Assembly (NCBI RefSeq): GCF_020524325.1 | Contig: NZ_JAIVKY010000005.1 | Span: forward strand, 186,001-250,000 | DNA length: 64,000 nt | Direction of reading: 5' to 3' | Origin: Sutcliffiella horikoshii | Lineage (GTDB): Bacteria; Bacillota; Bacilli; Bacillales; Bacillaceae_I | Shown: positions 1 to 6,839 of the stretch, piece after piece | Layout of the letters: every line of letters begins with the position of its first letter | How positions within the stretch are numbered: the first letter of the stretch is position 1 | Position numbers and translations under genes: made by a program | The notes under the pieces: generated by a model | Databases searched by the model: none | What the model was told of the DNA's origin: nothing | Seen by the model: the letters and a program-made list of their open reading frames with translations, nothing else

Positions 1-45
1 AAGGTGAATGATATAGGTAGGAAGGAATAGAAGGAGAGTTGTTAC

Positions 46-285
46 ATGTCACTATTAGTAGGGATTGTAAAAAGATTGAATGATTTAAAGGAAACATCAG
101 AAGCAGGAAATGAACCAGCACAGCGTTTTTTTGAAGTAAACGGAGAAAAAGTGTGCAGCGTGAAATTCTTCGACAAGACCAATACATATGAATTAGAAGT
201 ATTTCTAAAAGGGGAAAGCCCTAAAACATATCAATTTGACAATATTGATATGATCGCTATTGAGATATTTGACCTAATCCACTAA
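46..285 (+). CDS. ykuJ: YkuJ family protein (DUF1797)
   Basis: A small cytosolic protein of 79 residues, essentially the same length as B. subtilis YkuJ, with the family hallmark FFEVNGEKVCSVKFFDK near residue 28 and NIDMIAIEIFDLI at the C-terminus. Its function is not established. An AAGGAG at 31-36 sits 9 bases before the ATG. The 30 bases before that could be the tail of an upstream gene (frame 1 stops at 28-30), but too little is present to say. It heads the stretch collinear with B. subtilis ykuJ-ykuK-abbA-ykuL. Confidence 0.93.
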   Translation: MSLLVGIVKRLNDLKETSEAGNEPAQRFFEVNGEKVCSVKFFDKTNTYELEVFLKGESPKTYQFDNIDMIAIEIFDLIH

Positions 286-328
286 GAATTCCAGGGAAAC
301 CCGGCATTTCAAAATGGAGGGAAGTTAC

Positions 329-715
329 ATGGGGAAAAACATTGATGATTATATAGACAAAGGACTTAAGGGGACACCTGAAACAAAGCCAAGTGAGAGA
401 AGGGAATATCTTTCACAACTCCGTGAGCGAATTATTCTTGCCTTGACAAATGGCCAAGTAATCCAGCAAAAACCTTATAAGCCTATTGCAGAGTTAATGA
501 AAAGATACCCTTCTTCCAAACTGTATCTGGATGGGGATTTGGATTATATGCATCTATCCAAATATATTCGGATTGCTAATGAAAACAATATCCCATTTAC
601 CATTGTCGACGATAAAGCATCCTCTACCAATATCGGACTAGTCCTATCTAGTCCTACAGCAATTGATAAAGAAGATATCTTTGTTACAAAGGAAGAGTTT
701 CAACGACATTCTTAA
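329..715 (+). CDS. YueI family protein (DUF1694)
   Basis: A protein of 128 residues resembling B. subtilis YueI: N-terminal IDDYIDKGLKGTPETKPSER, a central ERIILALTNGQV segment and IGLVLSSPTAID near the C-terminus. Biochemical role unknown. I chose the ATG at 329 because GGAGGGAAG lies just upstream; an in-frame ATG at 314 overlaps that ribosome-binding site. In B. subtilis yueI is elsewhere on the chromosome, so its place between ykuJ and ykuK is a local rearrangement or a paralogue. It is probably cotranscribed with ykuJ (43-base gap) and with the small gene that follows. Confidence 0.85.
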   Translation: MGKNIDDYIDKGLKGTPETKPSERREYLSQLRERIILALTNGQVIQQKPYKPIAELMKRYPSSKLYLDGDLDYMHLSKYIRIANENNIPFTIVDDKASSTNIGLVLSSPTAIDKEDIFVTKEEFQRHS

Positions 716-729
716 TAGGAGTGGTTTAC

Positions 730-873
730 ATGATGCCAACGGTTCACTGTCCAAAGTGCAATCGCGAAGAAGAAATGGATAAAGTACTTACTGCCCATTC
801 AAATCAAAATGTCATGTATCGATGCCCACATTGTGCGTATTCGAAGTCACAAATCCAAACGAGTAAAGGTTAA
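730..873 (+). CDS. 47-residue zinc-ribbon-like protein
   Basis: A short frame starting ATGATG after TAGGAGTGG (716-724). It encodes 47 residues with two CxxC pairs, CPKC at 7-10 and CPHC at 32-35, spaced as in a minimal zinc ribbon. Function unknown. It follows the YueI-family gene by 14 bases and ends one base before a strong terminator, so it looks like the last gene of a ykuJ operon. The paired cysteines, the ribosome-binding site and the terminator placement support it as real. The start could be either ATG (730 or 733). Confidence 0.7.
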   Translation: MMPTVHCPKCNREEEMDKVLTAHSNQNVMYRCPHCAYSKSQIQTSKG

Positions 874-904
874 CCAGGCTGTGTCTCCGCAGCCTGGTTT
901 TTTT
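874..904 (+). terminator. Rho-independent terminator after the zinc-ribbon gene
   Basis: CCAGGCTG pairs perfectly with CAGCCTGG around an 8-base loop and is followed by seven T. It ends the ykuJ operon; repeat copy A1 begins about 9 bases later. Confidence 0.9.
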
Positions 905-911
905 AAATACC

Positions 912-1035
912 ATGATTTCCGTTCCAGGCGCTTCGCTTGCCTGCGGGCGGTCCGTGAGCCTCCTCACAACGCTTCAGGGGTCTCACCACTCCATTCCTCC
1001 CGCGGACGTCGCGTCTTCCACTCCAATCAACTAGG
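912..1035 (+). repeat. GC-rich imperfect palindromic repeat, copy A1
   Basis: Begins TGATTTCCGTTCCAGGCGC and ends CCACTCCAATCAAC. It contains GGTCCGTGAGCCTCCTCA and GGGGTCTCACC, recognisable in all other copies of this element. It is visibly more GC-rich than the surroundings. It faces copy B1 in inverted orientation. Open frames across this region are by-products of the repeat. Confidence 0.9.
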
Positions 1036-1125
1036 GACTTCATTCATTTAAGGGTATATGAAAAAGCATCTAACTCAGTTAACTGGATAAGCATAAACGT
1101 AACATCTACCATTTACCCAATTTTC

Positions 1126-1262
1126 AGCTGTGTATTGGAGCAAATGGCGAAGACTCCAGCGGGGAAGTAACGGTAGGTTGAGACCCCGCAACGAAGTGAG
1201 GAGTCTCAAGGCACCGTCCCGCGGAAAGCGAAGCCCTTTGCGGAAAGGAACAGCGGTTGATC
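1126..1262 (-). repeat. GC-rich imperfect palindromic repeat, copy B1 (inverted partner of A1)
   Basis: Read on the minus strand it matches A1: TTTCCGC...GGGCTTCGCTTTCCGCGGG...CTCCTCAC...GGGGTCTCAACC...GAGTCTTCGCC. On the plus strand the diagnostic core is AAATGGCGAAGACTCC and GTCCCGCGGAAAGCGAAG. A spacer of about 90 AT-rich bases separates it from A1. The rest of the gap to ykuK (1263-1480) shows no gene. Confidence 0.9.
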
Positions 1263-1480
1263 AATCAATAACCCCAGGAGGATTTTTTACCTGTTTTTTT
1301 GCGTTTATCTATTCTATTTTTTGCTGAAAATTCATTGGAATTCACGTATAAACTTCTGATAATCGCGACAATAATGTAGATATATTTGTCATCCAAACAG
1401 CATGAATGAAGAAAACACTACTTTTTTGGGAGAAAGGAACATATAAGTATAAGGGAAAGTACGGAAAAGGAAGTGGATAA

Positions 1481-1999
1481 ATGGATAACCCCAGCAAGTT
1501 TATTAATATTACCCACGGCTACCTTACTTTTGAACAAGCTTATGAAAAGATCCTTTTGTTTATCCAAAAAGACGTGAGGGCCCCATACTTATTATCTATC
1601 GGTACCGATTCTCATGTTCATCAACAGGAAACGAAGTTCATGACAGCGGTGCATCTGCATCGGGTCGGTAAGGGTGCATGGGGTTGTGTAAGGCCATACA
1701 TCGTCAATAGAGCCATTAGAAGCCTGCATGAAAAAATTTCGCTTGAGACTGCTTTAAGTCAGGAAATCGCGATGTTATTTACAATGGAAAAATTGGAAAA
1801 GATACAAAATCTTTTACTGCCGCATTTGGAGCACGGCGCGGATTTCCATTTTGAAATTCATCTCGATATTGGACAAAAAGGTGCTACAAAAGATTTCATT
1901 CAGGAAATGACAGGCAGGATTACTGCCATGGGCTTGGATGCCAAAATAAAGCCGGACGCATATACAGCTTTTTGTTATGCAAACCGCTATACAAAGTAA
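1481..1999 (+). CDS. ykuK: YkuK family protein (DUF458)
   Basis: A cytosolic protein of 172 residues with the YkuK/DUF458 pattern: LTFEQAYEKILLFIQ near residue 16, LSIGTDSHVHQQETKFMTA around 38-56, and DIGQKGATKDFIQEMTGRI toward the C-terminus. The conserved GTDSHVH and DIG acidic residues suggest an RNase H-like nuclease fold, but this is inference and the function is unknown. AAGGAAG lies about 9 bases before the ATG at 1481. abbA follows directly, as in B. subtilis. Confidence 0.88.
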   Translation: MDNPSKFINITHGYLTFEQAYEKILLFIQKDVRAPYLLSIGTDSHVHQQETKFMTAVHLHRVGKGAWGCVRPYIVNRAIRSLHEKISLETALSQEIAMLFTMEKLEKIQNLLLPHLEHGADFHFEIHLDIGQKGATKDFIQEMTGRITAMGLDAKIKPDAYTAFCYANRYTK

Positions 2000-2031
2000 A
2001 ACCAATCATGGAAAGGAGTGTACATGTTGCA

Positions 2032-2202
2032 ATGGTGACTTTAACGCAAGAAGAAAAGGATTTGCTGGTAACTTTATTGATATCTACTGACGTGGCCAAA
2101 GAATTGGTAATCAGTGAAATAAATGATATAGAGGTAGGGCAAAAGGAACTTGAAACTAGAACCTATCAAAAACTGATTGAATTGTATGACAAAATTTCAT
2201 AA
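2032..2202 (+). CDS. abbA: AbbA, AbrB anti-repressor
   Basis: Recognised as AbbA from LTQEEKDLLVTLL and ISEINDIEVGQKEL, which match the B. subtilis protein. AbbA binds the DNA-binding domain of the transition-state repressor AbrB and relieves repression at the onset of sporulation. The start is uncertain. ATG 2032 lies 13 bases after AGGAG (2014-2018). In-frame ATG 2008 would give 64 residues, closer to the usual 65, but lacks a ribosome-binding site. An out-of-frame ATG at 2024 is better spaced but opens only four codons. Confidence 0.82.
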   Translation: MVTLTQEEKDLLVTLLISTDVAKELVISEINDIEVGQKELETRTYQKLIELYDKIS

Positions 2203-2218
2203 TGAGTTATCTACCTGT

Positions 2219-2246
2219 AGCTGCCTAATCTAGGGCAGTTTTTTTG
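2219..2246 (+). terminator. Terminator after abbA
   Basis: CTGCC pairs with GGCAG around a short loop and runs into seven T at 2239-2245. It closes the ykuK-abbA unit. Confidence 0.8.
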
Positions 2247-2275
2247 TTGATTAGTTTTCAGTATCCGGGAGGAAG

Positions 2276-2556
2276 GTCCTCATCGCTGTAATGAGGACCT
2301 TAGTGAGGAGGAATTAAGTAGAGAGAAGTCTTCATCACTATGAGGACCTTAGTGGGGAGGGATTAGGTAGAGAGAAGTCTTCATAAGCGTTATGAAGACC
2401 TTAGTGGGAAGGAATTAGGTAGAAAGAAGTCTTCATAAGCGTTATGAAGACCTTAGTGGGTAGAAATTAGGTAGAAGAAAGTCTTCATAACCGTTATGAA
2501 GACCTTAGTGGAGAGGAATTAAGTAGAGAGAAGTCTTCATCGTTGTGGCCCGTCCA
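2276..2556 (+). repeat. 52-bp tandem array of hairpin units (five full copies plus a partial)
   Basis: Units start at 2276, 2329, 2377, 2429, 2481 and 2533, giving spacings of 53, 48, 52, 52 and 52. Each full unit has a hairpin followed by a GA-rich linker (TTAGTGGGAAGGAATTAGGT and variants). Units 3-5 have perfect 10-bp stems, GTCTTCATAA with TTATGAAGAC, around three bases. Unit 1 has GTCCTCAT with ATGAGGAC, so paired positions changed together. No ribosome-binding site or frame runs through it. The rest of 2557-2750 appears to hold only the darB promoter region. Confidence 0.93.
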
Positions 2557-2750
2557 ATATGGAAAGCGAACTCCACAAGCTGTATGTTTCTATAATTGTA
2601 TATTTCTAATCTATCCTTTGTCGAAGGAAGACGATAATTTTATTTGGGTTAAAATTCGAGTCCAAGTCATATTTGTGCTACAATGATATTGGTCAATTAC
2701 ACAAAGTAGCATATAGTATTAGAGAGTAAATAAAGAGAGGAAGAACATTT

Positions 2751-3212
2751 ATGATCAGCCTCCAAAGTAGTAAAGTATTAGGAGCAACTATTAAAGATTT
2801 GATTATTCCAGCCGAACGGGTGGCGCATGTACAAATAAAGAATAATTTGGAACACGCCTTACTAGTTCTAACTAAAACAGGTTATACTGCTGTACCTGTC
2901 CTAGATCCTAAATATAGGTTACATGGTCTTGTAAGTACTACCCACATTATGGATTCTATACTTGGTTTAGAGCGAATCGAATTTGATAAACTTGAGCATA
3001 TGATTGTTGAAGATGTAATGAATAGAGAACTTCCTTGTTTAAAGGTATCGGATACCGTGGAAAAGGGCTTGGAACTTTTAATTGATCATCCTTTTGTCTG
3101 TGTGCAAGATGAGGAAGATGTATTTGAAGGTATACTGACCCGACGTACAATTTTAGACAGATTGAATACACATTTTCAAACGAATGAAACGGAAAAAGAC
3201 CCGGAAGCATAG
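2751..3212 (+). CDS. darB: DarB (YkuL/CbpB), c-di-AMP-binding CBS-pair protein
   Basis: A protein of 153 residues made of two CBS domains (about 18-72 and 85-145), with GYTAVPVLDPKYRLHGLVST in the first and EDVFEGILTRRTILDRL in the second. B. subtilis DarB (YkuL) binds c-di-AMP; its apo form stimulates Rel and also interacts with pyruvate carboxylase, which is encoded later in this window. GAGAGGAAGAAC precedes the ATG. The order abbA-ykuL-(insertion)-ccpC matches B. subtilis. The stop codon lies in the loop of the terminator hairpin. Confidence 0.92.
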   Translation: MISLQSSKVLGATIKDLIIPAERVAHVQIKNNLEHALLVLTKTGYTAVPVLDPKYRLHGLVSTTHIMDSILGLERIEFDKLEHMIVEDVMNRELPCLKVSDTVEKGLELLIDHPFVCVQDEEDVFEGILTRRTILDRLNTHFQTNETEKDPEA

Positions 3213-3223
3213 GGTCTTTTTTT
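3195..3223 (+). terminator. Terminator overlapping the darB stop codon
   Basis: AAAGACCC pairs with GGGTCTTT around a 9-base loop that contains the end of darB; seven T follow. Confidence 0.85.
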
Positions 3224-3233
3224 ATTACAGGAG

Positions 3234-3329
3234 TTTTGTCATGGAACGAGGCGAACGATGCCAGATTTGTTCAATAAAGTGTGGTTTTGTCATGGGACGA
3301 GGAGAACGATGCCAAAGTTGTTCAATAAA
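3234..3329 (+). repeat. Two-copy direct repeat, period 51 bp
   Basis: A segment of about 45 bases starting TTTTGTCATGG at 3234 recurs at 3285 with only a few substitutions (shared core GAACGATGCCA...TTGTTCAATAAA). The period of 51 bases is a whole number of codons. The repeat lies between the darB terminator and the MFS gene. Confidence 0.9.
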
Positions 3330-3336
3330 AAGTTGA
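3241..3336 (+). CDS. Candidate 31-residue internally duplicated Cys peptide
   Basis: The 51-bp repeat keeps one open frame. ATG 3241 lies 7 bases after AGGAG (3229-3233), and the frame runs to TGA 3334-3336. The two halves read ERGERCQICSIKC and GRGERCQSCSIKS, each with a CxxC pair. Among six codon differences between the halves, three are third-position silent changes. Against it: it directly follows a terminator, it is very short, and the frame may be an accident of the duplication. Function unknown. Confidence 0.3.
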   Translation: MERGERCQICSIKCGFVMGRGERCQSCSIKS

Positions 3337-3440
3337 AGGTTGCATTAATTCAGTTAAAAGGTACAATTTACATAGAGTCACGAAATATATGCAAGCATAC
3401 AAAGGACTAGTGTTAAACAATTGAGAGAGAAGGGGAAGAA

Positions 3441-4967
3441 ATGGGAACTGCTACGCTCGAGAGGCATGAAGTGAAACAAGCCTCACCAAACAAAACGAAG
3501 AAGCCATTGGTGTTAGCGGCAATTATGCTTGCAATGTTCATGGCTGCCATTGAAGCGACGATTGTATCCACAGCCATGCCGGCAATTGCTGCGGACCTTG
3601 GGGGATTCTCTTTATACAGTTGGGTATTCTCTTCCTACTTATTAATGAATGCTGTGACGGTTTTAATATATGGCAAACTCTCAGATTTGTTTGGTAGAAA
3701 ACCAATACTTACATTTGGAATCATTGTCTTTTTAATTGGATCTTTACTATGCGGAATGGCGACTTCCATTGAAATGCTAATCGTGTTCAGGTTTATTCAA
3801 GGTTTCGGTGCAGGAGCAGTTATGCCAATTGCCTCCACTATTGTGGGAGATATGTATACAAAAGAGGAACGGGCAAAAATACAAGGGTATTTATCGAGTG
3901 TATGGGGCATCTCTGCAATCTTAGGACCTGCTATAGGTGGATTGCTTGTGCAGTATGTTAGCTGGAGATTTGTATTCTGGGTAAATATCCCATTAGGCAT
4001 ATTAGCTATTATTGGTCTGTATCTTTTTCTACATGAAGGGGTGGAAAAGAAGAAGCACTCCATTGATTATGCAGGTGCCGGCTTGTTATTTGTATCTGTG
4101 AGTTCATTTATGCTTGTTATGGTAGAGGGCGGTGTAAGGTGGGAGTGGATATCAGCTCCTGTATTTAGTCTTATTGCCTTATCTGTTATAACTTTTATCT
4201 TTTTTATCTTGCAAGAAAAGAGAGCGAAAGACCCAATGATGCCTTTTGATATCTGGCAGGAACGGTCTATCCTGATTGCCAATAGCACATCATTGACAAC
4301 AGGTGTCATGTTGATAGGTATTTCCAGTTTCTTACCGGCCTTTGTACAAGGTGTCATGGAAAGGCCGCCGATTGTTGCCGGCTTCACATTAACTACCATG
4401 TCCATTGGGTGGCCGATCGCTGCCATGATAGCAGGAAGGCTTTTGTTAAAAATAGGTTTCAGGACCACTTCCATAATTGGGGGAGTTGCGCTGATACTTG
4501 GTAGCATCATTTTTATGACCTTGAGTCCTGATGATGGGCCAGTCTGGGCTGCATTTGGTTCGTTCATGATTGGGGTCGGAATGGGCTTTTCCACAACAGC
4601 GTTCATCGTCTCTATACAAAGCACGGTTCCTTGGCAAAAAAGAGGAGTCGCAACAGCTTCCAATATGTTTATGAGGACGTTGGGAAGCACTATAGGAGCA
4701 GCGTTGCTTGGTGGGATATTGAACTCAAGAATCCAGGAGCATTTACGGGAAAATGGAGCTTTGGATCAATTCTCTTTGGATTCGACGACACTACTTCTTA
4801 ACGAGGAACAGCGCAATCAACTTTCAGAATCCATGAGAGTATTGCTTCAGGATGGACTAACCTCCGCACTACAGACAGTTTACCTTGTAGTAGCAGGATT
4901 TGCGGTCATCAGCTTTTTATTAATATTGCTCTTACCTAAGAAAAATGAAGAAAGCGGCAACTCTTAA
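3441..4967 (+). CDS. DHA2-family (EmrB/QacA-like) multidrug MFS transporter
   Basis: An integral membrane protein of 508 residues, the usual length for 14-helix DHA2 drug/proton antiporters. Visible family motifs are AAIEATIVSTAMPAI at 35-49 in helix 1, GKLSDLFGRKP at 78-88 (motif A, loop 2-3) and GISAILGPAIGG in helix 5 (motif C of antiporters). It probably exports cationic or hydrophobic drugs; the substrate cannot be read from sequence. GAGAGAAGGGGAAG precedes ATG 3441. It interrupts the B. subtilis order ykuL-ccpC and has its own strong terminator. Confidence 0.9.
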   Translation: MGTATLERHEVKQASPNKTKKPLVLAAIMLAMFMAAIEATIVSTAMPAIAADLGGFSLYSWVFSSYLLMNAVTVLIYGKLSDLFGRKPILTFGIIVFLIGSLLCGMATSIEMLIVFRFIQGFGAGAVMPIASTIVGDMYTKEERAKIQGYLSSVWGISAILGPAIGGLLVQYVSWRFVFWVNIPLGILAIIGLYLFLHEGVEKKKHSIDYAGAGLLFVSVSSFMLVMVEGGVRWEWISAPVFSLIALSVITFIFFILQEKRAKDPMMPFDIWQERSILIANSTSLTTGVMLIGISSFLPAFVQGVMERPPIVAGFTLTTMSIGWPIAAMIAGRLLLKIGFRTTSIIGGVALILGSIIFMTLSPDDGPVWAAFGSFMIGVGMGFSTTAFIVSIQSTVPWQKRGVATASNMFMRTLGSTIGAALLGGILNSRIQEHLRENGALDQFSLDSTTLLLNEEQRNQLSESMRVLLQDGLTSALQTVYLVVAGFAVISFLLILLLPKKNEESGNS

Positions 4968-4996
4968 GATAACTAACTTAAGAGCTGCCGTTTTTT
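4955..4996. terminator. Bidirectional terminator between the MFS and TauE genes
   Basis: CGGCA-CTCTTAAG pairs with CTTAAGAG-CTGCCG, followed by T6 on the plus strand. It lies between two convergent stop codons and can serve both genes. Confidence 0.88.
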
Positions 4997-5002
4997 ATTT
5001 TA

Positions 5003-5743
5003 TTACAAAAGAATTTTTACAGACAAATAGATTATGAGGAAAATAGAAAACCCGCTAAGTAACTTTTGCCACGGAAGAAATGCCAGTGTGTTAGCCAACC
5101 TTATCGCAGTTTGAGCACCTAGGAAAGAGCCTATCCCAAGCGTCACCCCAACCCTCCAATCGAAATAGCCCATGGAGAAGTAAACCCAAAATGAGACCGT
5201 GCAGCTTGCAAACGTTTGGAGCCTTGTAAGTCCGATGCTGGTTATAAAAGAATGTCCTGCATTTAAGAAAGAATGCATAAGTAGAGTGGCTTGCCCGGGA
5301 CCAAACAATCCATCGAAGGCACCAATTCCTATATAAGTTGGATAAAAGAGCGGAATAGGATTTCCGGTATTTTCTTTTTTCTTTAATTTCGATTTTACGA
5401 TATTAAGAATCGTTGCAATAATCAACAACACCAAAGCAATTTTAAGTAAAATTTCCTCTGTAAGAAAGGCTGCCAGTAATGCACCACTGATCCCTCCAAC
5501 GATAGTAAAAGGCACAATGGATAAACCAAGCTTCAGCTGAACTTGTTGCTTCTTCCGTATCGTGTAAAAGCTAGTAAATGAACTAAAAGAATTTGAAAAC
5601 TTGTTTGCGGCAATAGCGGTATGAATGGGGACTCCTAAAAGGAGCATAGAAGGTAAATTAATAAGACCGCCGCCGCCTCCAAGGGTTCCGACAAATGTAG
5701 CGATAAAACCAATCAATGTAAGATAGTAGTATGGTGTTTCCAT
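5003..5743 (-). CDS. TauE/SafE family (DUF81) membrane transporter
   Basis: A very hydrophobic protein of 246 residues with about eight predicted helices and the family signature GTLGGGGGLINLPSML at about 18-33. A second half-repeat, GIGAFDGLFGPGQATLLM, lies near 137-154. TauE/SafE proteins are implicated in export of sulfite or sulfonates; the substrate here is unknown. ATG 5743 follows AAGAAGGCG. It is divergent from ccpC and convergent with the MFS gene, so both genes form an insertion in the B. subtilis order. Confidence 0.88.
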   Translation of the reverse strand: METPYYYLTLIGFIATFVGTLGGGGGLINLPSMLLLGVPIHTAIAANKFSNSFSSFTSFYTIRKKQQVQLKLGLSIVPFTIVGGISGALLAAFLTEEILLKIALVLLIIATILNIVKSKLKKKENTGNPIPLFYPTYIGIGAFDGLFGPGQATLLMHSFLNAGHSFITSIGLTRLQTFASCTVSFWVYFSMGYFDWRVGVTLGIGSFLGAQTAIRLANTLAFLPWQKLLSGFSIFLIIYLSVKILL

Positions 5744-5836
5744 TTTTGTCGCCTTCTTTCAACATTACGTCATGTTGCTACTTCATTTTATGCTTTTAAA
5801 AGCCATAATGAAATGACATTAAAATTAAGATATACT

Positions 5837-5851
5837 ATAAGAAAAACTTAT
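5837..5851 (+). promoter_or_regulatory. Candidate CcpC autoregulatory box
   Basis: ATAA-GAAAAAC-TTAT matches the ATAA-N7-TTAT dyad known for B. subtilis CcpC sites. It ends 14 bases before the ccpC ATG, where bound protein would block transcription of its own gene. Assignment is by pattern only. Confidence 0.5.
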
Positions 5852-5865
5852 ATTGAGGGTAGTTT

Positions 5866-6744
5866 ATGAACACTTCAGAATTTCAAATTTTATCGGTAAT
5901 GGCAAAAGAAAAAAATATGAGAAAGGCTTCTGAACGCTTATTTGTTTCCCAGCCTGCTTTATCCCAAAGACTGCAATCCATTGAGAAAAACTGGAATACC
6001 AAAATATTCATCCGAACGCAAAAGGGATTATTAATTACACCTGCTGGTGAGAAAATTGTGGAATTTGCTGAAGAAGTACTTACAAAAGAAGCAAAGGTAA
6101 GAGAAGAAATTACTTCACTGGATAAAGAAATATATGGGACCCTAAAGATTGCAGTGGCAACGATTATAGGGCAATATTGGCTTCCTAAAGTATTGAAGAG
6201 GTTCATTCAAAAATATCCGAATGCGAAAGTCTCTCTTGTAACAGGGTGGAGCAGTGATATTGTAAAAAGTTTATATGAAGATGAAGTTCACTTGGGGATT
6301 ATCCGAGGAAATCCGGAATGGAAAGGGGTAAAGAAACACTTACTCAGAGACAAACTTTACCTGGTAGATACGGAAATAAAAGAGCTTTCTGAACTGGAGT
6401 TTACAGAACGCCCATTTATCCAATTTAAGAGTGACTCGACATATTATCAAGAAATCCAAGTCTGGTGGCATAAGAAATTTCAGGCACCGCCAAAGCGCAC
6501 AATTGTAGTAGATCAAATTGAGACATGTAAGCAGATGGCGTTGAATGGAATCGGTTATGCAATTCTGCCGTCTATTACTTTGCAGGATGATTATGACAAC
6601 ATCAAAAAAATTCCGCTCGAAGAAGATGAAGTAACCAATTTGCACCGTGATACTTGGTTAATCGGATATGAGTCCTCCTTTAATTTAAAGCAGGTAGAGG
6701 CGTTTCTAGAAGTATTAGATGAATATCATCATGGAGGAAATTGA
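5866..6744 (+). CDS. ccpC: CcpC, LysR-type citrate-responsive regulator of the TCA branch
   Basis: A LysR-type regulator of 292 residues. The N-terminal winged helix-turn-helix contains MRKASERLFVSQPALSQRLQ at 18-37. The effector domain carries TGWSSDIVKSLYEDEVH and RGNPEWKG, which closely follow B. subtilis CcpC (YkuM). CcpC represses citZ and citB and responds to citrate, linking carbon status to the Krebs cycle. GAGGGTAG precedes ATG 5866, with a matching ATAA-N7-TTAT dyad upstream. In B. subtilis it follows ykuL; here two transporter genes intervene. Confidence 0.93.
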   Translation: MNTSEFQILSVMAKEKNMRKASERLFVSQPALSQRLQSIEKNWNTKIFIRTQKGLLITPAGEKIVEFAEEVLTKEAKVREEITSLDKEIYGTLKIAVATIIGQYWLPKVLKRFIQKYPNAKVSLVTGWSSDIVKSLYEDEVHLGIIRGNPEWKGVKKHLLRDKLYLVDTEIKELSELEFTERPFIQFKSDSTYYQEIQVWWHKKFQAPPKRTIVVDQIETCKQMALNGIGYAILPSITLQDDYDNIKKIPLEEDEVTNLHRDTWLIGYESSFNLKQVEAFLEVLDEYHHGGN

Positions 6745-6839
6745 TAATACTATTAAGATAATATTGGATTATATTTAAAAGAAATAGTAATATAAAGCTT
6801 TGAGGTACTAGACTGTATGCTAAGGTGGCACGATTTTAT

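Noticed and set aside
1-30. Tail of an upstream gene at the window edge
   Set aside because: Frame 1 is open to a stop at 28-30, but nine codons are too few to identify or even confirm a gene.
809-1327. Open frames of 65-80 codons over the repeat pair A1-B1 (809-1051 and 1130-1327)
   Set aside because: They have no ribosome-binding site, read through terminator and palindromic repeat sequence, and the same sort of frame appears in other copies with frame changes.
2276-2556. Tandem array as a CRISPR or protein repeat
   Set aside because: Units are contiguous hairpins with conserved linkers rather than variable spacers, and frames are broken in all directions.
4067-4690. Long minus-strand frame (207 codons) antisense to the MFS gene
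   Set aside because: It is the codon-bias mirror of a strongly supported membrane protein gene and has no ribosome-binding site.
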